Part shown: positions 13,784 through 22,227 of the stretch, in pieces
How the letters are laid out: every line of letters starts with the position of its first letter
Position numbering within the stretch: the first letter of the stretch is position 1
Assembly: GCA_041166365.1 (NCBI GenBank)
Contig: JBEEFX010000025.1
Span: 1 to 30,569 of the forward strand
Length of the DNA: 30,569 bases
Source of the DNA: DASUCS01 sp041166365
Lineage (GTDB): Bacteria > Actinomycetota > Acidimicrobiia > Acidimicrobiales > JACDCH01
Reading direction: 5' to 3'
The notes under the pieces: model-generated
Told to the model about the DNA's origin: nothing
The model's input: only the letters and a program-made list of their open reading frames with translations
Database searches by the model: none
Made by a program: the position numbers and the translations under genes

Positions 13784-15406
13784 ATGCCAGAGACCAGGCG
13801 TCGCTCGTGGTGGGGATGGGGCTGGGAGGACGAGGCCCTGTCGGCGGGCACCGTGCGCAAGCTCGGCCAGGCGATCGCCGGTCGGTTCGGTTGGGCCGAC
13901 GTCGACGTGCGCGAAGCCGCCGACCTCGACCGACTCGAGCTGCGGGCGCCACGGATCAGTCCGCCGAGTGCGTTGGCCGAGCTGTGCTCGACGACGACGT
14001 TCGATCGCGCGTCGCACACCTATGGCAAGTCGTACCGCGACGTCGTGCGCGGCTTCCGCGGCGAGCTGGCCGCTCCGCCCGATGTCGTCGCGTTCCCACG
14101 CGACGAGGCCGACGTGGTCGCGCTGCTCGACTGGTGCGCCGGCGCCAACGTGGCAGCCATCCCCTACGGCGGTGGTTCCTCGGTCGTGGGCGGTGTGGAA
14201 GCCGGGCTGGTGAGCGACCGCTATGCCGCGGTTGCGTGCATCGATCTCACTCGCCTCGATCGGGTGCTCGAGGTCGACACGGTCTCGCGCGCGGCGCGGA
14301 TCCAAGGCGGCGCGCTCGGCCCGGTCCTGGAGGAGCAGTTGCGGCCCCACGGTTACACGCTGCGCCACTTCCCGCAGTCTTTCGAGTTCTCGACGCTCGG
14401 GGGCTGGCTGGCCACGCGGTCCGGCGGCCATTACGCGAGCGTGTACACGCACATCGACGATCTCGTCGAGTCGATCCGCATGGTCACGCCCAGCGGCGTG
14501 ACGGAGTCGCGCCGGCTGCCCGGCTCGGGCGCAGGGCCGTCGCCCGATCGTCTCGCCCTCGGTTCCGAAGGCACGCTCGGGGTGATCACCGAGGCGTGGA
14601 TGCGCGTGCAGGATCGGGTGCGGTTCAAGTCGTCGGCGGGCGTGCGCTTCACCGACTACGCCGACGCGGTGAACGCAACCCGGGCAATCGCGCAATCGGG
14701 GTTGTTCCCGACCAACTGCCGGCTCCTCGATGCCGGTGAGGCGATGATCTCGGCGGGTGTCGGCGACGGGACCAACCTGTTGGTGCTCGGGTTCGAGTCG
14801 GCCGATCACCCGGTCGACACGTGGATCGCCCGAGCCGTGGAACTGTGCCAGGACCACGGAGGCCGCGTACCAGACGGAATCCAGACGAGCGGTCCGGCCG
14901 ACGAACAACCCGCGGGGAGGGACAGCGCGGCAGGAGCATGGCGCAACTCCTTCTTGCGAGCGCCGTACGGGCGCGACGCGCTCGTGTCGATGGCGGCCAT
15001 CGTCGAGACCTTCGAGACCGCATGCACGTGGTCCCAGTTCCCGGAGCTCCATGCCAACGTGACCACAACGGTGGAGAAAGCGTTGGCCGAGATCTGCGGC
15101 GGTGGATGGGTCACGTGCCGGTTCACGCACGTGTACCCCGACGGTCCGGCTCCGTACTTCTCGGTGACCGCGCCCGGACGCCGGGGTTCCGAGCTCGAGA
15201 TGTGGGCGGAGATCAAAGCGGCCGCATCGGAGGCGCTGCTCGCGCACGGCGGCACGATCACCCACCACCATGCCGTCGGTCGCGATCACCGGCCGTGGTA
15301 CGACCAACAGCGGCCCGAACCATTCGCACGCGCCCTGGTGGCGGCCAAGCACGCTCTCGACCCCGCCGGCGTGCTCAACCCGGGGGTGTTGATCGATCCC
15401 GCCTGA
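13784..15406 (+). CDS. Alkyl-DHAP synthase-like FAD-binding oxidoreductase
   Basis: A 540-residue flavoenzyme of the AgpS branch of the FAD-binding-4 family. It opens with RRRSWWGWGWEDEAL, typical of alkyldihydroxyacetonephosphate synthases. The FAD domain has IPYGGGSSVVGGVE (about 126-139) and HFPQSFEFSTLGGWLATRSGGHYA; the C-terminal domain ends with THHHAVGRDHRPWYDQQRP, where the triple His (494-496) matches the HHH active-site motif. Known enzymes replace the acyl group of acyl-DHAP by a fatty alcohol to start ether-lipid synthesis. Many actinobacterial homologues are unproven. A fatty-alcohol-making operon at 23070 supports the ether-lipid reading. Confidence 0.82.
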   Translation: MPETRRRSWWGWGWEDEALSAGTVRKLGQAIAGRFGWADVDVREAADLDRLELRAPRISPPSALAELCSTTTFDRASHTYGKSYRDVVRGFRGELAAPPDVVAFPRDEADVVALLDWCAGANVAAIPYGGGSSVVGGVEAGLVSDRYAAVACIDLTRLDRVLEVDTVSRAARIQGGALGPVLEEQLRPHGYTLRHFPQSFEFSTLGGWLATRSGGHYASVYTHIDDLVESIRMVTPSGVTESRRLPGSGAGPSPDRLALGSEGTLGVITEAWMRVQDRVRFKSSAGVRFTDYADAVNATRAIAQSGLFPTNCRLLDAGEAMISAGVGDGTNLLVLGFESADHPVDTWIARAVELCQDHGGRVPDGIQTSGPADEQPAGRDSAAGAWRNSFLRAPYGRDALVSMAAIVETFETACTWSQFPELHANVTTTVEKALAEICGGGWVTCRFTHVYPDGPAPYFSVTAPGRRGSELEMWAEIKAAASEALLAHGGTITHHHAVGRDHRPWYDQQRPEPFARALVAAKHALDPAGVLNPGVLIDPA

Positions 15407-15461
15407 CATCGCTGACTTTCATGATCAGCTCGCCGGTGCTGCCGCCCGTTACGCCGGGGGC

Positions 15462-16427
15462 TCAGTAGCCAAGGCTCGTGTCGACCAGGCCGAGCACCGG
15501 TTCGCCGGCGTCCCAGCGGCGGATGTTCTCGGCGACGCGCGCGGCGAGGAGCGGGACCGCCATCTCCGGTGTGTTGCCGACATGGGGCGTGATGATGCAG
15601 TTCGGCAGCGACCAGAGCGGGTGCGAGTCGGGCAGCGGCTCCGGATCGGTCACGTCCAGCGCCGCGCCACCGATCGCGCCGGCCTTCAAGGCATCCACGA
15701 GATCGTCCGTGACGATGTGGCGCCCGCGCGCGACGTTGACGATCCAGCCATGAGCGCTCATGCGTGCCAGTTGTGCGCGGGCGATGATGCCGGTGGTCTC
15801 GGGTGTGAGCGCGAGCGCGAGCACGACTCCGACAGCGCCGTCGAGCGCGTCATCCAACTGGCTCACGTCGACCACCCGAGCCGCGCCCACCAGTCCGTCC
15901 GCGCTCGCGTGCCTCCGCACGACCGTGACGTCGGCGCCGAAGGGCTCGAGCAGCCGCAGCAACGACGCGGTGATGCCACCGCCGCCGAGGATCACGACCT
16001 TCGCTCCAAGGAGGTTGGTTCCCTGCGGCGGCCGCCAGGTCGACGCCCGTCCGTACGTGCCGAGGCCGCGCAGGCCCGCGAGCAAGAGCGTGAGCGCGTG
16101 TTCGGCCACGGGCTCGGCGTAGACGCCCTTGGCGCACGTCCAGGTCAGCTCTTGGTTGTGCGCGATCACGTCGGCGAACGGCTCGACACCGGCGTACGGC
16201 AGTTGCACCCATCGAATGCTGTTGCTTCCCTGACGGTCCGCACGGAGAAGCTCGTCGAGCTCGCCGACGTTGTGCGGGTCGGCCCACACCAGCACGCTCG
16301 CGTTCGCGTCTGCATCGGGGCTGACGACAGTGCCGCCACCGGCGCGTATCGCGTCGGCGATCCAGGGACGCAGCCCTTCCGGCGCCAACGCCACCCGCAC
16401 CCCGGTTGCCGAACTCGTGGCGCTCAT
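15462..16427 (-). CDS. D-isomer-specific 2-hydroxyacid dehydrogenase
   Basis: A 321-residue NAD(P)-dependent dehydrogenase from the ATG at 16427. The nucleotide-binding loop is VVILGGGGITASLL. The catalytic triad is visible: Arg234 in NVARGRH, Glu263 in DPEPLPDSHPLW and His282 in ITPHVGN. The family interconverts 2-oxoacids and D-2-hydroxyacids (glyoxylate/hydroxypyruvate, lactate, phosphoglycerate); substrate cannot be told here. It lacks the C-terminal ACT domain of SerA. It is divergent from the transaminase gene with an 87-base spacer rich in CCGGC runs. Confidence 0.88.
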   Translation of the reverse strand: MSATSSATGVRVALAPEGLRPWIADAIRAGGGTVVSPDADANASVLVWADPHNVGELDELLRADRQGSNSIRWVQLPYAGVEPFADVIAHNQELTWTCAKGVYAEPVAEHALTLLLAGLRGLGTYGRASTWRPPQGTNLLGAKVVILGGGGITASLLRLLEPFGADVTVVRRHASADGLVGAARVVDVSQLDDALDGAVGVVLALALTPETTGIIARAQLARMSAHGWIVNVARGRHIVTDDLVDALKAGAIGGAALDVTDPEPLPDSHPLWSLPNCIITPHVGNTPEMAVPLLAARVAENIRRWDAGEPVLGLVDTSLGY

Positions 16428-16514
16428 GGCGCTGCAAGTTAGCCAGCCGGCAACCGGCCGCCGCCCGCAGGCCACCGGCCACCTCGCTGAACCGATCGGG
16501 GGCATGATGACCAC

Positions 16515-17921
16515 GTGCCTGAATTCGACGACAGCGATCTGCAGACGAAGGCGAAACGTCATCTCTGGCTGCACTTCGCCCGCATGGGCGCGTATGCGGA
16601 TCCTGGCGGTGGCTCGGTACCGATCTTCGTTCGAGGCGAGGGCGTGCACCTCTTCGACGACAAGGGCAAGCGGTACCTCGACGGGTTGTCGGGATTGTTC
16701 ACCGTGCAGGTGGGCCACGGGCGCGCGGACATCGCTGCGGCGGGCGCACGGCAGGGCGAGCAGCTCGCCTACTACCCGATCTGGTCGGCCGCGCACCCGG
16801 CGGCGATCGAGCTCGCGGCGCGCCTCGCCGCGCTCGCGCCGGGAGATCTGAACCGCGTCTTCTTCACGAGCGGCGGGTCCGAGGCGGTCGAATCGGCGTG
16901 GAAGCTGGCGCGGGCGTACTTCCGCGCCGTCGGCCAACCACTCCGTCACAAGGTGATCGCGCGGACGCTCGCCTATCACGGCACGACCATGGGTGCGCTG
17001 TCGATCACGGGTCTCCCCGCGATCAAGGCGCCGTTCGAACCCCTCGTGCCCGGGACACAGCACGTGGCCAACACCAACCGGTTCCGATCGGCGTTCGCCG
17101 AGGAGGTGACTGCGGACGACGACCGCTTCTCGGCCGCCTGCGCGGAGGTCATCGAGCAGGCCATCGTCGGCGCCGGGCCGGAGACCGTGGCCGCCGTGTA
17201 CCTCGAGCCGGTGCAGAACACCGGCGGGTGCCTTCCGCCGCCGCCGGGCTACTTCGCCCGCGTGCGCGAGATCTGCGATCGGTACGGCGTGTTGCTGGTG
17301 TCGGACGAGGTCATCTGCGCATTCGGGCGGCTGGGCACGATGTTCGCCGCGGAGAAGTACGAGTTCCTGCCGGACATGCTCACGTTTGCCAAGGGAGTGA
17401 CGTCGGGCTACTCGCCGCTCGGTGGTGTCATCGTCCGGGACTTCCTGGCCGAGCCGTTCGTCGGGCCGTCGGCGGGTGTCGCGAGCTTTCCGCACGGCAT
17501 CACCTTCGGGGGCCACCCGGTCAGTTGCGCGGTCGCATCGGCGAACCTCGACGTGTTCGAGCGCGAGGACCTCCTGAGTCACGTGCAAGCCAACGCGGGC
17601 GAGCTCCGCCGCCACCTCGAGTCGCTGCGCGATCTGCCGATCGTCGGCGACGTCCGCGGCGACGGCTACTTCCTCGCCATCGAGCTCGTGAAGGATCCGG
17701 AGGATCATTCGGTGCGCTTCACGCCCGCCGAGCGCGAACGGCTGATCCGCGGGACGGTCGCGCCTCGATTGTTCGAAGCGGGGCTCATCTGTCGCGCGGA
17801 CGACCGCGTCGATCCCGTGGTGCAACTCGCGCCCGTCCTCACGTCCGGCCCGGAGGAGTTCGCCGAGATCGAGCTGATCCTGCGCAGCGTGCTGACTCAG
17901 GCCCAGAAGGAGGTCCAGTGA
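16515..17921 (+). CDS. Class III omega-amino acid:pyruvate transaminase
   Basis: A 468-residue fold-type I PLP enzyme starting with GTG. Features: FFTSGGSEAVESAWKLAR (phosphate-binding), YHGTTMGALSITG, SDEVICAFGRLG with the pyridine-binding Asp, and TFAKGVTSGYSPLGG with the Schiff-base Lys293. The group uses pyruvate as acceptor for beta-alanine, taurine, GABA or amines. It overlaps ald by 4 bases (GTGA), which strongly suggests that alanine formed by the transaminase is oxidised back to pyruvate by Ald. The amine donor is unknown; a TauD-type gene at 6187 makes taurine one option but is not linked to this operon. Confidence 0.87.
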   Translation: MPEFDDSDLQTKAKRHLWLHFARMGAYADPGGGSVPIFVRGEGVHLFDDKGKRYLDGLSGLFTVQVGHGRADIAAAGARQGEQLAYYPIWSAAHPAAIELAARLAALAPGDLNRVFFTSGGSEAVESAWKLARAYFRAVGQPLRHKVIARTLAYHGTTMGALSITGLPAIKAPFEPLVPGTQHVANTNRFRSAFAEEVTADDDRFSAACAEVIEQAIVGAGPETVAAVYLEPVQNTGGCLPPPPGYFARVREICDRYGVLLVSDEVICAFGRLGTMFAAEKYEFLPDMLTFAKGVTSGYSPLGGVIVRDFLAEPFVGPSAGVASFPHGITFGGHPVSCAVASANLDVFEREDLLSHVQANAGELRRHLESLRDLPIVGDVRGDGYFLAIELVKDPEDHSVRFTPAERERLIRGTVAPRLFEAGLICRADDRVDPVVQLAPVLTSGPEEFAEIELILRSVLTQAQKEVQ

Positions 17922-19024
17922 CCGCGCTGACGGTCGGCGTTCCGACGGAGACCAAGAACAGCGAGTACCGCGTCGCCATCACTCCCGACGGCGTACGCGA
18001 GCTCGTGCATCACGAGGTGCCCGTGTTGGTACAGGCCGGCGCCGGAGCCGGCGCGGCGATCTCCGACGCCGAATACCAGGAGGCCGGGGCCGAGGTGGTC
18101 GACGACGCGCCCGCGGTCTGGGGGCGCGCCGATGTCGTGTGCAAGGTGAAGGAGCCGCAGGACTCCGAGTTCGGATACCTCTCGCAGCGGGGCAGTGACC
18201 TCATCCTCGTCACGTACCTCCATCTCGCCGCGTACCCGGAGGTGGCCAAAGCGCTGCTCGCCGCCAAGACCACGGCGGTCGCGTACGAGACCGTGCAGAC
18301 CGAGACGAGCGCGCTGCCGTTGCTGGCCCCGATGAGTGAGGTCGCCGGCCGGCTCGCGACCCAGATCGGCGCGCACTATCTCCAGAAGGAGAACCTCGGG
18401 CGGGGTGTGCTGCTCGGCGGCGCGCCGGGTGTGCGGCCCGGACGCGTCGTGGTGCTCGGCGCCGGCAACGTCGGCTGGAACGCGGCCTGGATCGCCGCGG
18501 GCATGGAAGCCGAAGTCGTGCTGCTCGACAAGAACCTCGACCGTCTCCGCTGGGTCGACCAGATCCACAAGGGCCGCATCATGACGCTGGCGTCGAATCG
18601 GGGCGCCGTCGAGCGGGCCGTGGCCGACGCGGACCTGTTGATCGGTGCCGTGCTGGTGCCGGGCGGGCGGGCGCCGACCGTCGTCACCGAGTCGATGGTC
18701 GAAGGCATGAAAGCCGGGTCGGTCGTCGTCGACGTGGCGATCGACCAAGGCGGGTGCATCGAAGGCATCCACGAGACGACGCACACCGACCCGATCTACG
18801 TGAAGCATGACGTGATCCACTACGCCGTCGGCAACATCCCGGGCGCCGTCCCCCACACGTCGACGTACGCGCTCACCAACGCGACGCTCCCCTACCTGCT
18901 CGAGCTGGCGACGAAGGGGTTGGACCGCGCCATCCAGGACGATGTGCCGCTGAGCCACGGGCTGAACACCCGAAACGGCGAGATCACGCATCCCGCCGTC
19001 GCTGAGGCACTCGGGCTCGGCTGA
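17918..19024 (+). CDS. ald: Alanine dehydrogenase
   Basis: A 368-residue alanine dehydrogenase: TVGVPTETKNSEYRVAITPDGVREL at the N-terminus (Arg18 for substrate), CKVKEPQ with the substrate Lys, LVTYLHLAA with the catalytic His, VVVLGAGNVGWNAAWIAAGM for NAD, VDVAIDQGG with the catalytic Asp, and GNIPGAVPHTSTYALTNATLPY near the end. It oxidises L-alanine to pyruvate and ammonia with NAD+. Translation is coupled to the transaminase, so its likely job is pyruvate regeneration. Length is normal for the family. Confidence 0.94.
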   Translation: MTALTVGVPTETKNSEYRVAITPDGVRELVHHEVPVLVQAGAGAGAAISDAEYQEAGAEVVDDAPAVWGRADVVCKVKEPQDSEFGYLSQRGSDLILVTYLHLAAYPEVAKALLAAKTTAVAYETVQTETSALPLLAPMSEVAGRLATQIGAHYLQKENLGRGVLLGGAPGVRPGRVVVLGAGNVGWNAAWIAAGMEAEVVLLDKNLDRLRWVDQIHKGRIMTLASNRGAVERAVADADLLIGAVLVPGGRAPTVVTESMVEGMKAGSVVVDVAIDQGGCIEGIHETTHTDPIYVKHDVIHYAVGNIPGAVPHTSTYALTNATLPYLLELATKGLDRAIQDDVPLSHGLNTRNGEITHPAVAEALGLG

Positions 19025-19058
19025 CCAGACCCAACCAGACCCAACCAGACCCAACCAG
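19025..19058. repeat. Three tandem 10-bp repeats after ald
   Basis: CCAGACCCAA is repeated three times without change directly after the ald stop, followed by a partial CCAG. It fills the gap between convergent ald and murF. No stem is formed. Probably a slippage repeat. Confidence 0.8.
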
Positions 19059-19060
19059 GT

Positions 19061-20401
19061 TCACGCGAGCAAACGCGCGGCGAGCTGTTCCAGGCCGGCG
19101 ACGCGGCTGCCCTTCACGAGCACCGCGTCACCGTCACCGAGCCCTTCGAGGGCGTCCAACGCGCGGGTGGCGGCATCGACATCCGCGACGACCTCGATGC
19201 CGTACGCGTCGGTGGCGACCGCGATCACGTGGATGCCGAGCGCCTCCGCCAACGCCGCGATGCGCCGATGCTCCGCCGGGCCGTCGGGACCGAGCTCGGC
19301 CATGACACCGAGCACCGCGACGCGCCGGCGAGCCGGCAGAGCCGCGAGCGATCGGAGCGCGGCCTCCATCGACGTCGGGTTGGCGTTGTACGCGTCGTTC
19401 AGCACGAGCGCCCCGCTCGTGGCGCGCTGCAGATCCATGCGCCACGGCGAGAGTTTTGCCTTCGCCAGGCCGAGGGCGACGTCGGCGACGGCAACCCCGC
19501 ACGCCATCGCCGCGGTCGCCGCCGCGAGCGCATTCATCACTTGATGCGCTCCGCGCACTTCGAGGCGGACATCTGCGCCCCCCCACGGCGAGTGCAGGTG
19601 GAACGACGGCCGCAACTCGGCGTCGAGCGCGATGTTCGAGGCCGTCACGTCGATACCGGTCCGGGCGACGCCGAAGGTGACGACGCGCGCACTCGTACGG
19701 GCCGCCATCGCGTCGACCAGCGGATGATCGCCGTTGAGCACCGCGGTCCCGTTCGGCGGGAGTGCCTCGACGAGCTCACCCTTCGCCGCGGCAACGTCCT
19801 CGACCGTGCCGAACATCTCCGCGTGCGCCAGCGCCACGGTGGTCACGACCCCGACGGTGGGTCGGGCGATCTCGCACAACCGCGCGATGTGGCCACGCCC
19901 GCGGGCGCCCATCTCGACGACCACCGCCTCCACGTCGTCTGGGCTGTTGGCCAGCGTGAGTGGCACTCCCAACTCGTTGTTGAACGACCGCGGGCTCGCC
20001 TGCACCACGAAGCGCGTGGCCAGCGCGCCCGCGGTCAGATCCTTCACGGTGGTCTTGCCGACCGAACCGGTGATGCCGATCACGTGGTCGTCGCCGTCGC
20101 CGGCCAGACGGGAACGCGCGTGCCGGCCCAACGCGATGAGCGCCCGCCCGGTGTCATCCACTGTGATCGCTGACCCGTGCGGCGGTCCTCCCACTGCCGG
20201 CAGCTGGGTCAGGTACGCCGTCGCACCGGCGGCCAGCGCGGCCTCGACGAACTCGTGGCCGTCGCGCTCGGCGACGATCGGAACGAAGAGCTCGCCGCCC
20301 GCGATGACGCGCGAGTCGATGACGACACCGTCGATCGCGGCGTCGTCGCCGATCAGCTCGCCGGCGACCGCACGCGCGACCTCGGTGGCGGTGAAGCGCA
20401 T
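19061..20401 (-). CDS. murF: UDP-N-acetylmuramoyl-tripeptide--D-Ala-D-Ala ligase
   Basis: A 446-residue Mur ligase of the MurF type. The N-terminal substrate domain carries IDSRVIAGGELFVPI, typical of MurF/MurE; the ATP loop GITGSVGKTTVKDL is at about 109-122 with GKTT at 115-118; central ALAHAEMFG and a C-terminal domain with LNDAYNANPTSMEAAL, VAVLGVMAELG and DAVLVKGSR follow. It adds D-Ala-D-Ala to the UDP-MurNAc-tripeptide in the cytoplasm. It is not in the usual mur/fts cluster but faces ddl, which makes its dipeptide substrate, across a 37-bp spacer, so the two are probably co-regulated. Confidence 0.95.
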   Translation of the reverse strand: MRFTATEVARAVAGELIGDDAAIDGVVIDSRVIAGGELFVPIVAERDGHEFVEAALAAGATAYLTQLPAVGGPPHGSAITVDDTGRALIALGRHARSRLAGDGDDHVIGITGSVGKTTVKDLTAGALATRFVVQASPRSFNNELGVPLTLANSPDDVEAVVVEMGARGRGHIARLCEIARPTVGVVTTVALAHAEMFGTVEDVAAAKGELVEALPPNGTAVLNGDHPLVDAMAARTSARVVTFGVARTGIDVTASNIALDAELRPSFHLHSPWGGADVRLEVRGAHQVMNALAAATAAMACGVAVADVALGLAKAKLSPWRMDLQRATSGALVLNDAYNANPTSMEAALRSLAALPARRRVAVLGVMAELGPDGPAEHRRIAALAEALGIHVIAVATDAYGIEVVADVDAATRALDALEGLGDGDAVLVKGSRVAGLEQLAARLLA

Positions 20402-20403
20402 GG

Positions 20404-20432
20404 TCCGAGTCTGACAGTTCCGGTCTTACAGT
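20404..20432. promoter_or_regulatory. Tandem repeat filling the murF-ddl divergent spacer
   Basis: TCCGAGTCTGACAGT (20404-20418) is followed at once by TCCGGTCTTACAGT (20419-20432), two near copies differing by one gap and one base. TACAGT (20427-20432) could be a -10 box for ddl, giving a leaderless start at the GTG at 20439. Repeats here may be a shared operator for both genes. Confidence 0.45.
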
Positions 20433-20438
20433 TGCGGG

Positions 20439-21539
20439 GTGGCCGTCTCCGCCAATCCATCGGGAAACCCGGACCGCATCCGTCTCGTCGTCTTGTTCGG
20501 CGGGCGGTCCGCGGAGCACGAGGTCTCGTGCACCTCCGCGTTGCACGTGCTCCGGGCGGTGGACAGCGATCGCTACCACGTGGTGCCGATCGGCATCACG
20601 CGCGAGGGTCGCTGGGTCGAGGCCGCCGACGCGGTGGCCGCGCTCGGCGTCGGGGCCACTGCGCTGCCGTCCCCTGACGACGGCGACTCCGCCGAAGTCG
20701 ACCCGCTGCCGATGATCCTGCCCTCCGAGCACGACGCGAGCACCGTGGTCGTGCTCCCGCTGCTGCACGGCCCGATGGGCGAGGACGGCACCGTCCAGGG
20801 ATTGCTCGAGCTCGCGGGCGTTCCCTACATCGGCGCCGGCGTGCTCGGCTCCGCGTTGTGCATGGACAAGTCCGCGTCACGGGACATGCTCGCCCGCTTC
20901 GGGTTGCCGCAGCCCCGCTGGCTGAGCGCACGCCAACACGAGTTGGATGCTTCCTTCCTGCGCCGCGTCGTCGACGAGCTCGGTCTGCCGGCGTTCGTGA
21001 AGCCCGCGAACCTCGGCTCGTCCGTCGGGGTCACGAAGGCACACGACGGTGAGGAGTTGCTCGCCGCGATCAACGAAGCCTTGCGGTACGACGACCACCT
21101 CCTCGTGGAAGAGGCGATCGTCGGCCGCGAGATCGAAGTGGCGGTGCTCGGGAACACGATGCCGAGGGCGTCGGTGCCGGGCGAGATCGTTCCCGGACGG
21201 GAGTTCTACGACTTCGACGACAAGTACGTCGACGGGCTCGCGGAGTTGCGCATCCCCGCTCCGATGAGCGAGAGCACGCGGGACGAGGTGCGCGTCCTCG
21301 CCATCAAGGCATACCAGGCGCTGCGCGTCGACGGCATGGCGCGCGTGGACTTCTTCCTCGAGGAGAACCGCGGGTTCCTCGTCAACGAGGTGAACACCAT
21401 TCCGGGGTTCACGCCGATCTCGATGTACCCGAAGCTGTGGGAAGCATCGGGCCTCCCGTACCCCGCGCTCATCGACGAGCTGGTGCGTCTCGCCCTCGAG
21501 CGCCACGAGCGCCGCTCGCGCTTCGAGACCAAGCGGTAG
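20439..21539 (+). CDS. ddl: D-alanine--D-alanine ligase
   Basis: A 366-residue ATP-grasp ligase with a GTG start. Seen: VLFGGRSAEHEVSCTSALHVL (the N-terminal Ddl signature with Glu for the first D-Ala), LPLLHGPMGEDGTVQGLLEL, CMDKSASRDML, PAFVKPANLGSSVGV for ATP, and FLVNEVNTIPGFTPISMYPKLW with metal-binding Glu/Asn and the C-terminal Ser-Met-Tyr-Pro motif. It makes D-Ala-D-Ala for MurF, encoded divergently. No vancomycin-resistance context (vanH/vanX) is present, so an ordinary D-Ala ligase is the best reading. Confidence 0.95.
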   Translation: MAVSANPSGNPDRIRLVVLFGGRSAEHEVSCTSALHVLRAVDSDRYHVVPIGITREGRWVEAADAVAALGVGATALPSPDDGDSAEVDPLPMILPSEHDASTVVVLPLLHGPMGEDGTVQGLLELAGVPYIGAGVLGSALCMDKSASRDMLARFGLPQPRWLSARQHELDASFLRRVVDELGLPAFVKPANLGSSVGVTKAHDGEELLAAINEALRYDDHLLVEEAIVGREIEVAVLGNTMPRASVPGEIVPGREFYDFDDKYVDGLAELRIPAPMSESTRDEVRVLAIKAYQALRVDGMARVDFFLEENRGFLVNEVNTIPGFTPISMYPKLWEASGLPYPALIDELVRLALERHERRSRFETKR

Positions 21540-21543
21540 CCCG

Positions 21544-22125
21544 CTAGACAACCAACGCGTCGCGGAGCAGCGAGAGCAGGTCGTTGCGGCGACGCACGAG
21601 CGAGCGCAGCGTCTGCTCCTGGCCCAGCGCGCCGAGTACCTCGACTTCGGTCGCCACGCCCATCACCATCGAGTACGCGGCGATGAGCACGAGACCCGGG
21701 TCGCGAGGCCGAAGCCGGCCCGCCACCATCTCTTCGTCGAGGAAGCCCATCGCCCGCTTCACCAGCGGGTCGAGCCGGGCGACGAGCTGCACAGACGCGG
21801 GCGGTCCGAGCCGCGACACCTCGCGCAGGAACCCCAGCAGCGCCGGACGGCGCGCCGCGAGGCGGAACACCTTGCGGACGACGGCCTCGACGCGTCCCCA
21901 GCCCGCGCCGGCCCGGCCGAGCGTGCGCTCGAGCTCCACGATCAGCTCGTCCGCACTGGCGTCGATGACCCCTTCGAGGAGGACATCCTTGGTCGGGAAG
22001 TAGTACAGGATCGTCTGCTTGCGGACGCCGAGGTCGGCCGCGATCGCGTCGAGTGACGTCGCCTCGAAGCCTCTGGTGCCGAACGACGCGAGCGCGGCGT
22101 CGAGCACACGCTCCCGGGTTCCCAC
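21544..22125 (-). CDS. TetR family transcriptional regulator
   Basis: A 193-residue regulator. The GTG at 22125 starts the usual VGTRERVLDAALASFGTRG; in-frame sequence before it is low-complexity read-through. The HTH is TSLDAIAADLGVRKQTILYYFPTKDVLLEGVI. The rest is a helical ligand domain with several buried aliphatic stretches (PGLVLIAAYSMVMGVATEVEVL), suited to a lipid or acyl-CoA ligand, though that is a guess. TACGCT on the minus strand at 22137-22132 would give a leaderless transcript. It is the nearest regulator to the palindrome at 23042-23063 and may control the fatty-alcohol operon. Confidence 0.88.
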   Translation of the reverse strand: MGTRERVLDAALASFGTRGFEATSLDAIAADLGVRKQTILYYFPTKDVLLEGVIDASADELIVELERTLGRAGAGWGRVEAVVRKVFRLAARRPALLGFLREVSRLGPPASVQLVARLDPLVKRAMGFLDEEMVAGRLRPRDPGLVLIAAYSMVMGVATEVEVLGALGQEQTLRSLVRRRNDLLSLLRDALVV

Positions 22126-22160
22126 CGGGCAAGCGTACGAGGACCGGCGAGCGAGGGCCC

Positions 22161-22198
22161 GGAGCACGGAGCACGGAGCACCCAGGGCAGGGCAGGGC
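22161..22198. repeat. Short tandem repeats in the TetR-peptidase spacer
   Basis: GGAGCAC occurs three times in a row (22161-22181), then AGGGC three times (22184-22198), within the 102-bp divergent spacer. They may be slippage repeats or regulator sites; no symmetry is seen. Confidence 0.7.
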
Positions 22199-22227
22199 CG
22201 GCCCGGGGCCGCGTCGAAAATTGCTGT

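Noticed and set aside
13748..15409. Extension of the J-domain frame antisense to the AgpS-like gene
   Set aside because: No domain in the extension; the J domain begins right after the ATG at 13747.
15411..15429. Terminator between the AgpS-like and dehydrogenase genes
   Set aside because: Only a 5-bp stem (GCTGA/TCAGC); too weak to call.
16428..17825. Upstream extension of the D-2-hydroxyacid dehydrogenase frame
   Set aside because: Antisense to the transaminase, which has a clear PLP lysine; the dehydrogenase starts at the ATG at 16427.
19025..19058. CRISPR-like array
   Set aside because: Ten-bp units without spacers and no cas genes; a simple tandem repeat.
20439..21539. Vancomycin-resistance D-Ala-D-lactate ligase
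   Set aside because: No vanH or vanX nearby; pairing with murF fits ordinary cell-wall synthesis.
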